Source: Glandiceps talaboti
Taxonomy: Eukaryota > Hemichordata > Enteropneusta > Spengelidae
Reading direction: 5' to 3'
NCBI RefSeq assembly: GCF_964340395.1
Contig: NC_135557.1
Location: 3,508,216-3,572,215, forward strand
Length of the DNA: 64,000 nucleotides
Shown here piece by piece: positions 40,066 to 52,123 of this stretch. How positions within the stretch are numbered: the first letter of the stretch is position 1; every line of letters starts with the position of its first letter. Under the pieces are notes generated by a model, which was not told the origin of the DNA, did no database searches, and saw nothing but the letters and a program-made list of their open reading frames with translations. The position numbers and the translations under genes are program-made.

Positions 40066-42350
40066 AGTTTTACAAGGCATTCTGGCCTATTATTGGCAAT
40101 GTAGTTGTTGAGTCTTTAAATTTTGGATATGAGCAAGGCGAGTTCTCCACATCACAAAAACAAGGGATTATTACATTGATAGAAAAACCTGATAGAGATC
40201 GGCTACTTCTGAAAAACTGGAGACCGATATCCCTTATGAATGTTGATATGAAGATAGCTTCTAAGTGTCTTGCCAAACGTATAGATAAGGTTTTGCCAGA
40301 CTTGATAGGCCCATCACAAGCTGCCTTTGTTAAAGGTCGTAACATTAGTGATTATGTGCGACTAATTGATGAAGTTTATGCACATACATTAGAATATGAT
40401 ATTCCTGCTATGCTTTTGGCAATAGACTTTGAGAAAGCCTTTGATACAGTAAATTGGGAGTTTCTTTTCAAGGTTCTCTGTAAATTTAATTTTGGTAACT
40501 CCTTTCAAAACTGGATTAAGGCACTGTACAATAACATAGAAAGTTGTGTTATGAATAATGGCTACAGCACAGGATATTTTAAATTACAAAGGGGTGTTAG
40601 ACAAGGTGATCCCCTGTCTCCATTATTGTTTATTCTAGTACTTGAAACCCTACTGTTGTCTATAAGGACAAATAGAGATATCAGTGGTATTACAATCTCA
40701 GGTATTGAAATTAAGGACTCTGCATTTGCAGACGACATGACATGTTTTTTGACCAGTATTAACTCAGTTAATGTTCTTTTTAATTTGCTGAAGAAATTTG
40801 CTCTTTGCTCAGGGTTAAATGTAAATGTTGATAAGACTGAGGCTGTATGGATTGGAAAGTGGAGGTTTAGACAGGATAATATGTTCGGGGTAAAATGGCC
40901 CACATCTCCTATTAAGATTGTAGGAATATATTTTTCATATAATAGACAAGATGCAATAAAGAAAAATGTCTCTAAAGCTATGGATAATATGAAGAAAATT
41001 TTGAACTCTTGGAAAAGCAGAAACCTCACCTTATTGGGTAAGATTCAAATTATCAAAACCTTAGCGATTTCACAGTTTTCATATCTTATACAGTCCATTG
41101 AAATTTCTAAAGATATCATCCAGGAGATTCACCGAATTATCTACAGTTTTCTGTGGAAGGGTAGAGACAAAGTGGCAAGAAGAACTATGATAGGAGACGT
41201 GGGCCAAGGAGGGCTAAAAATGCCCGACTTATCAATTATGAAGGATGTAAATAGGGTTTTTATAGTGAAAAAATTATTGGACCCTACAGCCCAAAGACTT
41301 TGGAAATATTTTGTTGATAGTAAGCTACAAAAAATAGGTGGTAACATAGTGTTTAGATGTAATTTTGATACAAAATATTTACCTGTTAAATTTACTGACT
41401 TCATGACAGATTGCTTTGATACATGGAGTAAATTTACGAAAGAGCAGCAAGACAGCAGAGATCAGTTAATTTGGAATAATAAGCATATTCTGATTGGAGG
41501 ACATTCTTTTTATTATGAGGATTTTAGTAAAATTGGTATAAACAGTGTATCTGATTTGTTTTTGGATGATAAACCAATTCCATGGGAGAGAGTTTCTAAT
41601 GATAGGTTATCACTGATACAAAAGCTCAGATGGTTTGGTATCATTTCATCTATCCCAGCATTTCTAAAAGAAAGTAAAACTAGACACTTAGACAATGTAT
41701 ACCTCACCATTGAAGACTCACTTCAGACTCTGGACAATGTATCCAAGGAAAAAATTAAATTTGAGCTCCTACGAAGGAAATTTATACCTCCTAGTAGCCA
41801 GATGAAATTGGAAACTCAACTTGGTATTGGAAATCTTCCTTGGGACAGACTCTATGGTTTGATTACAAGTATGACAATAGAGTGTAAAAGTAGGGAATTT
41901 CAGTTTAAGCTGTTGCATAACATCTTGTATACAAATGGTCAACTTCATAAGTTTAATCCAGAAAAATATCCATCCCCTTTGTGTACTTTTTGTAAAACTG
42001 CTATAGAAACTCATGAACATCTCTTTTTCCAGTGTAGTTACTCAGAAGCCCTCTGGAATGATGTCTTAGTTTTTTTGAAAAAACCACTGAAATTACAGCA
42101 CGATCCAAGTAAACTGTGTAAAATATTATCAGATCCAGAAGAATCTATTATAGTGAATTTTATATGTCTCATTGTTAGAAGACATATTTACTATTGTAAA
42201 TTCCTGGAAAAAATACCACGTTTCGAAAGTTTTCTTCCGTATTTGAAGAGTATATACCATTGTGAGTATTGGATAGCTGTACAAAAAAAGAAATTAACCA
42301 CACATTTGAAAAAGTGGTCTGGTTTGTGCGATCTATTCAAGACCTTGTAA
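40032..42350 (+). pseudogene. LINE ORF2, C-terminal part: reverse transcriptase and zinc knuckle
   Basis: This is the reverse transcriptase that copies element RNA at the nicked target. In numbering from the first Met of this open stretch, the fingers region has NWRPISLMN (62-70) and GPSQAAFVKGRN (93-104). The palm has IDFEKAFD with the first catalytic Asp at 132, GVRQGDPLSP (188-197), and FADDM with Asp234-Asp235. A C-x2-C-x7-H-x6-C type motif (CTFCKTAIETHEHLFFQC) lies near residues 650-668, as in L1/Tx1 proteins. It overlaps the endonuclease frame by 34 nt in another phase. It was one protein with it before the deletion near 40,040, so the Met given here is not a real start. Confidence 0.92.
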
Positions 42351-42408
42351 CATGCCTTTTTGTTTGTTTTAGTAATGTACTGCTCTGTGGGACCCAGATC
42401 AAAATGGA

Positions 42409-42451
42409 AATAAAGAAAAAGATTCTTAAATACAAAAAAAAAAAAAAAAAA
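42409..42451 (+). promoter_or_regulatory. LINE polyadenylation signal and poly(A) tail
   Basis: AATAAA at 42,409-42,414 is followed by an A tract of about 18 nt (42,434-42,451) that abuts the right target-site duplication. Confidence 0.85.
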
Positions 42452-42478
42452 CTTGTACTTTACATTGGTGAAGGAAAA
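42451..42478. repeat. Target-site duplication, right copy
   Basis: Matches 38,478-38,505 except for one base (TTTACATT versus TTTCCATT). The array unit resumes in register from here. Confidence 0.85.
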
Positions 42479-44987
42479 AAAATTGGGGCAACAAAACCTA
42501 ATGACCATTTTCAGTAATTTTACAATTCCAAAACCTTCTACACTTACTTATTCCGCTTCTTGATTGGCTGTCTGATCTTCATCTGCCATCTATGTTCGTG
42601 CCATCTCCCTTGGCCTTGGAGTTCCATCCTGAACGGAATGAATCAAACAATACAGTATGAACTTATTGATGCAATGAAATAAAAGTCATTTATATTCTAA
42701 AATTTACACTTAAAGTTGCCACTACTCAAATTAACCTCTTTGAAAAGATATTACTACTGATAATAAAATTATGCTAATCTCCAAAATATTACTTCATTCA
42801 GCTACAATCTACTTGTGACACAAGGTTGTCACTACTTGTCATGTGCTTAGTACTGACAAAAGACCCTTTAGTTAACTTGTACTTTACATTGGTGAAGGAA
42901 AAATATTATTGGGCAACAAAACCTAATGACCATTTTCAATAAATTTACAATTCCAAACTATTCACTTACTTCTTCTGCTTCTTGATTGGCTGTCTGATCT
43001 TCATCTGCCATCTGTGTTCGTGCCATTTTCCTTGACCTTGGGGTTCCATCCTGAAAGGAATGAATCAAATAATACAGGATAAACTTATTGATGGAATGAA
43101 ATAAAAGTCATTTAGATTCTAATATTTACACTTAAAGTTGCCACTACTCAAATTAACCATTTGAAAAGATATTACCACTGATAATAAAATTATGCTAATC
43201 TACAAAATATTACTTCATTCAGCTACAATCTACTTGTGACATGTGGTTGTTACTACTTGTCATGTGCTTCGTACTGACAAAAGACCCTTTAGTTAACTTG
43301 TACTTCCCATTGGTGAAGGAAAAATAATATTAGGCAACAAAACCTAATGACCATTTTCAGTAATTTTACAATTCCAAAACCTTCTTCAATTACTTCTTCT
43401 GCTTCTTGATTGGCTGTCTGATCTTCATCTGCCATCTGTGTTCGTGCCATCTTCCTTGGCCTTGAAGTTCCATCCTGAAAGGAATGAATCAAACAATACA
43501 GGATAAACTTATTGATGAAATGAAATAAAAGTCATTTAGATTTTAATATTTACTCCTAAAGTTGCCACTACTCAATATAACCATTTTGAAAAGATATTAC
43601 CACTAATAATATAATTATGCTCATCTACAAAATATTACTTCATTCAGCTACAAGTTACTTGTGACATAAGGTTGTCACTACTTGTCATGTGCTTAGTACT
43701 GACAAAAGACCCTTTAGTTAACTTGTACTTTCCATTGGTGAAGGAAAAAAAATTGAGGCAACAAAACCTAATGACCATTTTCAGTAATTTTACAATTCCA
43801 AAACCTTCTTCACTTACTTCTTCTTCTTGATTGGCTGTCTGATCTTCATCTGCCATCTATGTTCGTGCCATCTTCCTTGGCCTTGGAGTTCCATCCTGAA
43901 AGGAATGAATCAAACAATACAGTATAAACTTATTGATGCAATGAAATAAAAGTTTCCATATCCTAAAATTTACACTTAAAGTTGCCACTACTCAAATTAA
44001 CCTCTTTGAAAAGATATTACTACTGATAATAAAATTATGCTAATCTCCAAAATATTACTTCATTCAGCTACAATCTACTTGTGACACAAGGTTGTCACTA
44101 CTTGTCATGTGCTTAGTACTGACAAAAGACCCTTTAGTTAACTTGTACTTTACATTGGTGAAGGAAAAATATTATTGGGCAACAAAACCTAATGACCATT
44201 TTCAATAAATTTACAATTCCAAACTATTCACTTACTTCTTCTGCTTCTTGATTAGCTGTCTGATCTTCATCTGCCATCTGTGTTCGTGCCATTTTCCTTG
44301 GCCTTGGGGTTCCATCCTGAAAGGAATGAATCAAATAATACAGGATAAACTTATTGATGGAATGAAATAAAAGTCATTTAGATTCTAATATTTACACTTA
44401 AAGTTGCCACTACTCAAATTAACCATTTGAAAAGATATTACCACTGATAATAAAATTATACTAATCTACAAAATATTACTTCATTCAGCTACAATCTACT
44501 TGTGACATAAGGTTGTCACTACTTGTCATGTGCTTAGTACTGACAAAAGACCCATTACTTAACTTGTACTTTCAATTGGTGAAGGAAAAAAAATTTGGGG
44601 CAACAAAACCTAATGACTATTTTCAGTAATTTTACAATTCCAAAACCTTCTTCACTTACTTCTTCTACTTCTTGATTGGCTGTCTGATCATCATCTGCCA
44701 TCTGTGTTCATGCCATCTTCCTTGGCCTTGAAGTTCCATCCTGAAAGGAATGAATCAAACAATACAGGATAAACTTATTGATGAAATGAAATAAAAGTCA
44801 TTTAGATTTTAATATTTACTCCTAAAGTTGCCACTACTCAATATAACCATTTTGAAAAGATATTACCACTAATAATATAATTATGCTCATCTACAAAATA
44901 TTACTTCATTCAGCTACAATCTACTTGTGACATAAGGTTGTCACTACTTGTCATGTGCTTAGTACTGACGAAAGACTCTTTAGTTAA

Positions 44988-47900
44988 CATGTACTTTCCA
45001 TTGGTGAAGGAAAACAATATTGGGCAACAAAACCTAATGACCATTTTCAGTAATTTGATAATTCCAAAATCTTCACTTACTTCTTCTGCTTCTTGATTGA
45101 ATGTCAGATCTCCATCTGTCATCTGTGTTCGTGCCATCTTCCTTGGCCTTGGGGTTCCATCCTGAAAGGAATGAATCAAACAATACAGTATGAACTTATT
45201 GATGGAATGAAATAACAGTCATTTCAATTTTAATATTAACTCTTAAAGTTGTCACTACTCAATTTAACCTTTTTGAAAAGATATTACCACTGATAATAAA
45301 GTTATGCTAATCTTCAAAATATAACTTCATTCAGCTACAATCCACTTGTGACACAAGGTTGTCACTACTTGTCATGTGCTTAGTACTGACGAAAGACCCT
45401 TTAGTTAACGTTACTTTCCATTGGTGAAGGAAAACAATATTGGGCAACAAAACCTAATGACCATTTTCAGTAATTTTACAAATCAAAAATCTTCACTTAC
45501 TTATTCCGCTTCTTGATTTGCTGTCTGATCTTCATCTGTCATCTATGTTCGTGCCATCTTCCTTGGCCTTGGGGTTCCATCCTGAAAGGATTTAATCAAA
45601 CAATACAGTATGAACTTATTGATGGAATGAAATAACAATCATTTCAATTTTAAAATTTCCTCTTAAAGTTGTCACTACTCAATTTAACCTTTTTGAAAAG
45701 ATATTACCACTAGTAACGAAATTATGCTATTCTCCCAAATATTACCTCATTCAGCTATAATCTACTTGTGACATCAGGTTGTCACTACTTGTCATGTGCT
45801 TAGTACTGACAAAAGACCCTTTAGTTAACTTGTACTTCCCATTGGTGAAGGAAAAATAATATTAGGCAACACAACCTAATGACCATTTTCAATAAATTTA
45901 CAATTCCAAACTATTCACTTACTTCTTCTGCTTCTTGATTGGCTGTCTGATCTTCATCTGCCATCTGTGTTCGTGCCATTTTCCTTGGCCTTGGGGTTCC
46001 ATCCTGACAGGAATGAATCAAATAATACAGGATAAACTTATTGATGGAATGAAATAAAAGTCATTTAATTTCTAATATTTACACTTAAAGTTGCCACTAC
46101 TCAAATTAACCATTTGAAAAGTTATTACCACTGATAATAAAATTATGCTCATCTACAAAATATTACTTCATTCAGCTACAATCTACTTGTGACATAAGGT
46201 TGTCACTACTTGTCATGTGCTTAGTACTGACAAAAGACCCATTACTTAACTTGTACTTTCAATTGGTGAAGGAAAAAAAATTGGGGGCAACAAAACCTAA
46301 TGACTATTTTCAGTAATTTTACAATTCCAAAACCTTCTTCACTTACTTCTTCTACTTCTTGATTGGCTGTCTGATCATCATCTGCCATCTGTGTTCATGC
46401 CATCATCCTTGGCCTTGGAGTTCCATCCTGAAAGGAATGAATCAAATAATACAGTATAAACTTATTGATGGAATGAAAATAAAGTCATTTAGATTCTACT
46501 ATTTACACTTAAAGTTGCCACTACTCAAATTAACCATTTGAAAAGATATTACCACTGATAATAAAATTTTGCTAATCTACAAAATATTACTTCATTCAGC
46601 TACAATCTACTTGTGACATAAGGTTGTCACTACTTGTCATGTGCTTAGTACTGACAAAAGACCCTTTAGTTAACTTGTACTTTCCATTGGTGAAGGAAAA
46701 AAAATTTGGGGCAACAAAACCTAATGACCATTTTCAGTAATTTTACAATTCCAAAACCTTCTTCACTTACTTCTTCCGCTTCTTGATTGGCTGTCTGATC
46801 TTCATCTGCCATCTATGTTCGTGCCATCTTCCTTGGCCTTGGAGTTCCATCCTGAAAGGAATGAATCAAACAATGCAGTATAAACTTATTGATGCAATGA
46901 AATAAAAGTCATTTATATTCTAAAATTTACACTTAAAGTTGCCACTACTCAAATTAACCTCTTTGAAAAGATATTACTACTGATAATAAAATTATGCTAA
47001 TCTCCAAAATATTACTTCATTCAGCTACAATCTACTTGTGACACAAGGTTGTCACTACTTGTCATGTGCTTAGTACTGACAAAAGACCCTTTAGTTAACT
47101 TGTACTTTCAATTGGTGAAGGAAAAATATTATTGGGCAACAAAACCTAATGACCATTTTTATTAACTTTACAATTCCAAAATATTCACTTAAGTCTTCTG
47201 CTTCTTGATTGGCTGTCTGATCTTCATCTGCCATCTGTGTTCGTGCCATTTTCCTTGGCCTTTGAGTTCCATCCTGAAAGGAATGAATCAAACAATACAG
47301 GATAAACTTATTGATGGAATGAAAAAACTCATTTAGATTCTAAAATTTACACTTAAAGTTGCCACTACTCAAAATAACCATTTTGAAAAGATATTACCAC
47401 TGATAATAAAGTTATTCCAATCACCAAAACATTACTTCATTCAGTTACAATCTACTTGTGACACAAGGTTGTCACTACTTGTCATGTGCTTAGTACTGAC
47501 AAAAGACCCTTTAGTTAACTTGTACTTTCCATTGGTGAAGGAAAACAATATTAGGCAACAAAACCTAATGACCATTTTAAGTAATTCTACTATTTCAAAA
47601 TCTTCACTTACTTCTTCCGCTTCTTGATTGACTGTCTGATCTTCATCTGCCATCTGTGTTCATGCCATCTTCCTTGGCCTTGGAGTTCCATTCTGAAAGG
47701 AATGAATCTAACAATACAATATAAACATATTGATGGAATGAAATAAAAGCCAGTTAGATTCTATTATTTACTCTTAAAGTTGCCACTACTCAATATAACC
47801 ATTTTGAATAGATATTACCACTAATAATATAATTATGCTCATCTACAAAATATTACTTCATTCAGCTACAATCTACTTGTGACATAAGGTTGTCACTACT

Positions 47901-50900
47901 TGTCATGTGCTTAATACTGACAAAAGACCCTTTAGTTAACTTGTACTTTCCATTGGTGAAGGAAAAATAATATTAGGCAACACAACCTAATGACCATTTT
48001 CAGTAATTTTACAATTCCAACACTTACTTCGTCTGCTTCTTGATTGGCTGTCTGATCTTCATCTGCCATCTGTGTTCGTGCCATCTTCTTTGGCCTTAGA
48101 GTTCCATCCTGAAAGGAATGAATTAAACAATACAGGATAAACTGTTTGATGAAATGAAATAAAAGTCATTTAGATTCTAATATTTACACTTAAAGTTGCC
48201 ACTACTCAAATTAACCATTTTGAAAAGATATTACCACTGATAATAAAGTTATGCTAATCTCCTAAATATTACTTCATTCAGCTACAATCTACTTGTGACA
48301 CAAGGTTGTCACTACTTGTCATGTGCTTCGTACTGACAAAAGACCCTTTAGTTAACTTGTACTTTACATTGGTGAAGGAAAAAAAATTTGGGGCAACAAA
48401 ACCTAATGACTATTTTCAGTAATTTTACAATTCCAAAACCTTCTTCACTTACTTCTTCCGCTTCTTGATTGGCTGTCTGATCTTCATCTGCCATCTATGT
48501 TCGTGCCATCTTCCTTGGCCTTGGAGTTCCATCCTGAAAGGAATGAATCAAACAATACAGTATAAACTTATTGATGCAAAGAAATAAAAGTTTCTATATC
48601 CTAAAATTTACACTTAAAGTTGCCACTACTCAAATTAACCTCTTTGAAAAGATATTACTACTGATAATAAAATTATGCTAATCTCCAAAATATTACTTCA
48701 TTCAGCGACAATCTACTTGTGACACAAGGTTGTCACTACTTGTCATGTGCTTAGTACTGACAAAAGACCCTTTAGTTAACTTGTACTTTCAATTGGTGAA
48801 GGAAAAATATTATTGGGCAACAAAACCTAATGACCATTTTCAATAAATTTACAATTCCAAACTATTCACTTACTTCTTCTGCTTCTTGATTGGCTGTCTG
48901 ATCTTCATCTGCCATCTGTGTTCGTGCCATTTTCCTTGGCCTTGGGGTTCCATCCTGAAAGGAATGAATCAGATAATACAGGATAAACTTATTGATGGAA
49001 TGAAATAAAAGTCATTTAGATTCTAATATTTTCACTTAAAGTTGCCACTACTCAAATTAACCATTTGAAAAGATATTACCACTGATAATAAAATTATGCT
49101 AATCTACAAAATATTACTTTTTTCAGCTACAATCTACTTGTGACATAAGGTTGTCACTACTTGTCATGTGCTTAGTACTGACAAAAGACCCATTACTTAA
49201 CTTGTACTTTCAATTGGTGAAGGAAAAAAAATTTGGGGCAACAAAACCTAATGACTATTTTCAGTAATTTTACAATTCCAAAACCTTCTTCACTTACTTC
49301 TTCTACTTCTTGATTGGCTGTCTGATCATCATCTGCCATCTGTGTTCATGCCATCATCCTTGGCCTTGGAGTTCCATCCTGAAAGGAATGAATCAAATAA
49401 TACAGTATAAACTTATTGATGGAATGAAATAAAAGTCATTTAGATTCTAATATTTACACTTAAAGTTGCCACTACTCAAATTAACCATTTGAAAAGATAT
49501 TACCACTGATAATAAAATTTTGCTAATCTACAAAATATTACTTCATTCAGCTACAATCTACTTGTGACATAAGGTTGTCACTACTTGTCATGTGCTTAGT
49601 ACTGACAAAAGACCCAATAGTTAACTTGTACTTTCCATTGGTGAAGGAAAAAAAATTTGGGGCAACAAAACCTAATGACCATTTTCAGTAATTTTACAAT
49701 TCCAAAACCTTCTTCACTTACTTCTTCCGCTTCTTGATTGGCTGTCTGATCTTCATCTGCCATCTATGTTCGTGCCATCTTCCTTGGCCTTGGAGTTCCA
49801 TCCTGAAAGGAATGAATCAAACAATGCAGTATAAACTTATTGATGCAATGTAATAAAAGTCATTTATATTCTAAAATTTACACTTAAAGTTGCCACTACT
49901 CAAATTAACCTCTTTGAAAAGATATTACTACTGATAATAAAATTATGCTAATCTCCAAAATATTACTTCATTCAGCTACAATCTACTTGTGACACAAGGT
50001 TGTCACTACTTGTCATGTGCTTAGTACTGACAAAAGACCCTTTAGTTAACTTGTACTTTCAATTGGTGAAGGAAAAATATTATTGGGCAACAAAACCTAA
50101 TGACCATTTTTATTAACTTTACAATTCCAAAATATTCACTTAAGTCTTCTGCTTCTTGATTGGCTGTCTGATCTTCATCTGCCATCTGTGTTCGTGCCAT
50201 TTTCCTTGGCCTTGGAGTTCCATCCTGAAAGGAATGAATCAAACAATACAGGATAAACTTATTGATGGAATGAAAAAACTCATTTAGATTCTAAAATTTA
50301 CACTTAAAGTTGCCACTACTCAAAATAACCATTTTGAAAAGATATTACCACTGATAATAAAGTTATTCCAATCACCAAAACATTACTTCATTCAGTTACA
50401 ATCTACTTGTAACACAAGGTTGTCACTACTTGTCATGTGCTTAGTACTGACAAAAGACCCTTTAGTTAACTTGTACTTTCCATTGGTGAAGGAAAACAAT
50501 ATTAGGCAACAAAACCTAATGACCATTTTAAGTAATTCTACTATTTCAAAATCTTCACTTACTTCTTCCGCTTCTTGATTGACTGTCTGATCTTCATCTG
50601 CCATCTGTGTTCATGCCATCTTCCTTGGCCTTGGAGTTCCATTCTGAAAGGAATGAATCTAACAATACAATATAAACATATTGATGGAATGAAATAAAAG
50701 CCAGTTAGATTATATTATTTACTCTTAAAGTTGCCACTACTCAATTTATCCTTTTTGAAAAGATATCACTACCGATAATAAAATTATTAATCTCCGAAAT
50801 ATTACTATATTCAGCTACAATCTATTTGTGACATACGGTTGTCACTACTTGTCTTGTGCTTAGTAGTGACAGAAGACCCTTTAGATAACTTTTACTTTCC

Positions 50901-50937
50901 ATTGTTGAAGGAAAAAAATATTGGGGAACAAAACCTG
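44988..50937 (-). repeat. 2,951-bp higher-order repeat (7 units)
   Basis: Exon blocks that lost the donor (47,193 and 50,144), the TTATTAACTTTAC variant and the TAACAATACAATATAAACATATTG variant region recur 2,951 bp apart. Two copies are visible, roughly 45.0-47.9 kb and 47.95-50.9 kb; the left limit of copy 1 is approximate. Confidence 0.7.
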
Positions 50938-51315
50938 ACCGACTGACTGACTGGCTGACAGACTCCTTTTAATGTATATGTACTACTTGATGACTGACTG
51001 ACTGACTGACTGACTGACTACTTCAGTTGTACTACAACATTTCTGGCTGAATGACTAGTGACTGACAGACTCCTTTTAATGTACATGTACTACTTGATGG
51101 CTGACTGACAGGTGACTGGCTGACTGCCTCAGTTGTACTACAACATTACTGACTTACTGACTGACTGACTGACTAGTGACTGACTGACTAGTGACTGACT
51201 GACTAGTGTCTGACAGACTCCTTGTAATGTACATGTACTTCTTGATGGCTGACTGACTGCTTCAGTTGTACAACATTTCTGACTGACTGACTAGTGACTG
51301 ACAGACTCCTTGTAA
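50938..51315. repeat. GACT-rich minisatellite, left part
   Basis: Imperfect repeats of ~120 nt, each with (GACT)n, then CAGACTCCTT, then TAATGTACATGTACT, then a CTTCAGTTGTACTACAAC segment. It directly adjoins the end of the 421-bp array and continues at 53,935 on the other side of a DNA transposon. Confidence 0.9.
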
Positions 51316-51648
51316 GGGACCGGACAGAATTTACGGCAGGGGGGGGCCTGGGGAGAAATTGGGGGGGCCATGAAAAAAATGGGAGGCTTGAAGGGGGGGC
51401 CATGAAAATTCTTATGGTTTGAAAGGGGGGGGCCGCGAAATATTTTGTCATTGAAAAAAATTAATATGTTAGAAAATTTAGCATTGCATGAGATAGCACT
51501 TGATATCGCCTTTAATATTGAATGTCTACACTTTCATTTATGTATTGAAATGGAAGTGTGTACGTTTGTATGTACCTATTTAGTGAAGCATAAAAACACT
51601 ACTCAAGATTAATTTGATACACCCTGAATTACTCTTATATACTCCAAG

Positions 51649-51651
<3 letters not shown>

Positions 51652-51724
<73 letters not shown>
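51652..51724. repeat. (CA)n microsatellite
   Basis: Pure CA run of about 36 repeats inside the DNA transposon, followed at 51,784-51,818 by an AT-alternating tract. Confidence 0.95.
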
Positions 51725-51728
<4 letters not shown>

Positions 51729-51940
51729 TTTTAGCACTGTGGAAACAGGTTCAGTGTGTAATTACCATCAAGGATACATATGTATATATATATATATTAT
51801 ATATATACATATATATGGTAATATACTAGCATAGGACCTGTAATTTATGTGATTAAAAAGTGACCTTTTAGTGAAAAATGTAAATACTAAAACGTCTGGC
51901 CAGATTAATTTAGATAGGTGTTTTATTTCTTTCCTTGACA

Positions 51941-52123
51941 CTATTCTTGAGTTTCACTCTCAGACTCACTAGAGTCTGAAGATGTGAGGCAAGACTTGTC
52001 TTTCTTTCTATCTAAAACCAGTGAAATTAAACTATTTCCCTCCTCAGCATCATCAAATGCATCTATCTGTACTAAATATTGTAAAGCATTTAGATGTCTG
52101 CGTGGTGTTAAGTGTTTTTTCAT
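51941..52123 (-). pseudogene. Transposon ORF remnant with Ser/Asp/Glu-rich end
   Basis: Sixty open codons on the minus strand ending SSDSSESESETQE then stop. The acidic Ser-rich tail resembles those of the plus-strand remnant at 52,593-52,811 and of the second element (62,484-62,687, minus strand). No domain is recognised. It is probably part of the element's own coding capacity, degraded. Confidence 0.35.

Larger units (their letters stand above)
38506..42451 (+). mobile_element. L1/Tx1-group LINE retrotransposon, 5'-short, inactive
   Basis: A ~3.95-kb non-LTR element inserted in plus orientation inside one unit of the array, flanked by a 28-nt target-site duplication. It contains an APE-type endonuclease and a reverse transcriptase followed by a C-terminal CCHC-like motif, then AATAAA (42,409) and a poly(A) tail. 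Only about 140 nt precede the endonuclease ORF and no ORF1 is present, so the copy is 5'-truncated or from a lineage without ORF1. A frameshifting deletion at ~40,040 splits ORF2. Its insertion into an older-type unit, and its intact flanks, show that it arrived after the array formed there. Confidence 0.93.
42451..50937 (-). repeat. Exon-bearing 421-bp tandem array, right segment (~20 units, diverged)
   Basis: These units are more diverged from one another and from the central block, with more intron indels (GAAGGAAAAAAAATTTGGGG types, 3-nt additions next to the donor). They fade out at ~50,937 into GACT repeats. Fully open exon blocks with over-length frames are at 43,394-43,474, 45,081-45,161, 47,193-47,273 and 50,144-50,224. 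The donor is GTAATT in the first and lost (GT changed to TT) in the last two. Several others carry TGA from CGA at codon 11 (near 44,709, 46,396, 47,671, 49,349, 50,614). One exon (about 43,800-43,880) has a 3-nt deletion that keeps frame. A 2,951-bp (7-unit) higher-order repeat links 47.1 kb with 50.0 kb. A younger-type unit pair sits at 44.9-45.7 kb among older types, which suggests exchange. Confidence 0.92.

Noticed and set aside
40070-42020. Minus-strand ORFs opposite the LINE reverse transcriptase
   Set aside because: They are shadows of the plus-strand coding sequence, with no domain of their own.
225-50604. Each 60-94 codon minus-strand ORF of the array as a separate small gene
   Set aside because: They start at non-conserved points (TTG within the acceptor, or the Met after a stop) and run across the splice donor. 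The common conserved element is the 81-nt splice-bounded block, not these ORFs.
1-50937. CRISPR array
   Set aside because: The repeat is ~421 bp with no alternating unique spacers; the whole unit is repeated and the context is eukaryotic.
1-50937. Centromeric satellite with no coding meaning
   Set aside because: Not excluded, but as the only explanation it does not account for the conserved acceptor and donor, the single open frame and the phase-0 symmetry of the 81-nt block; kept as an alternative.
51203-51451. Pro/Ser-rich minus-strand ORF of 82 codons
   Set aside because: It crosses the transposon border and translates the G-rich terminal inverted repeat and GACT repeats.
51614-51829. 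Thr/His-repeat plus-strand ORF
   Set aside because: Translation of a (CA)n microsatellite and an AT run.
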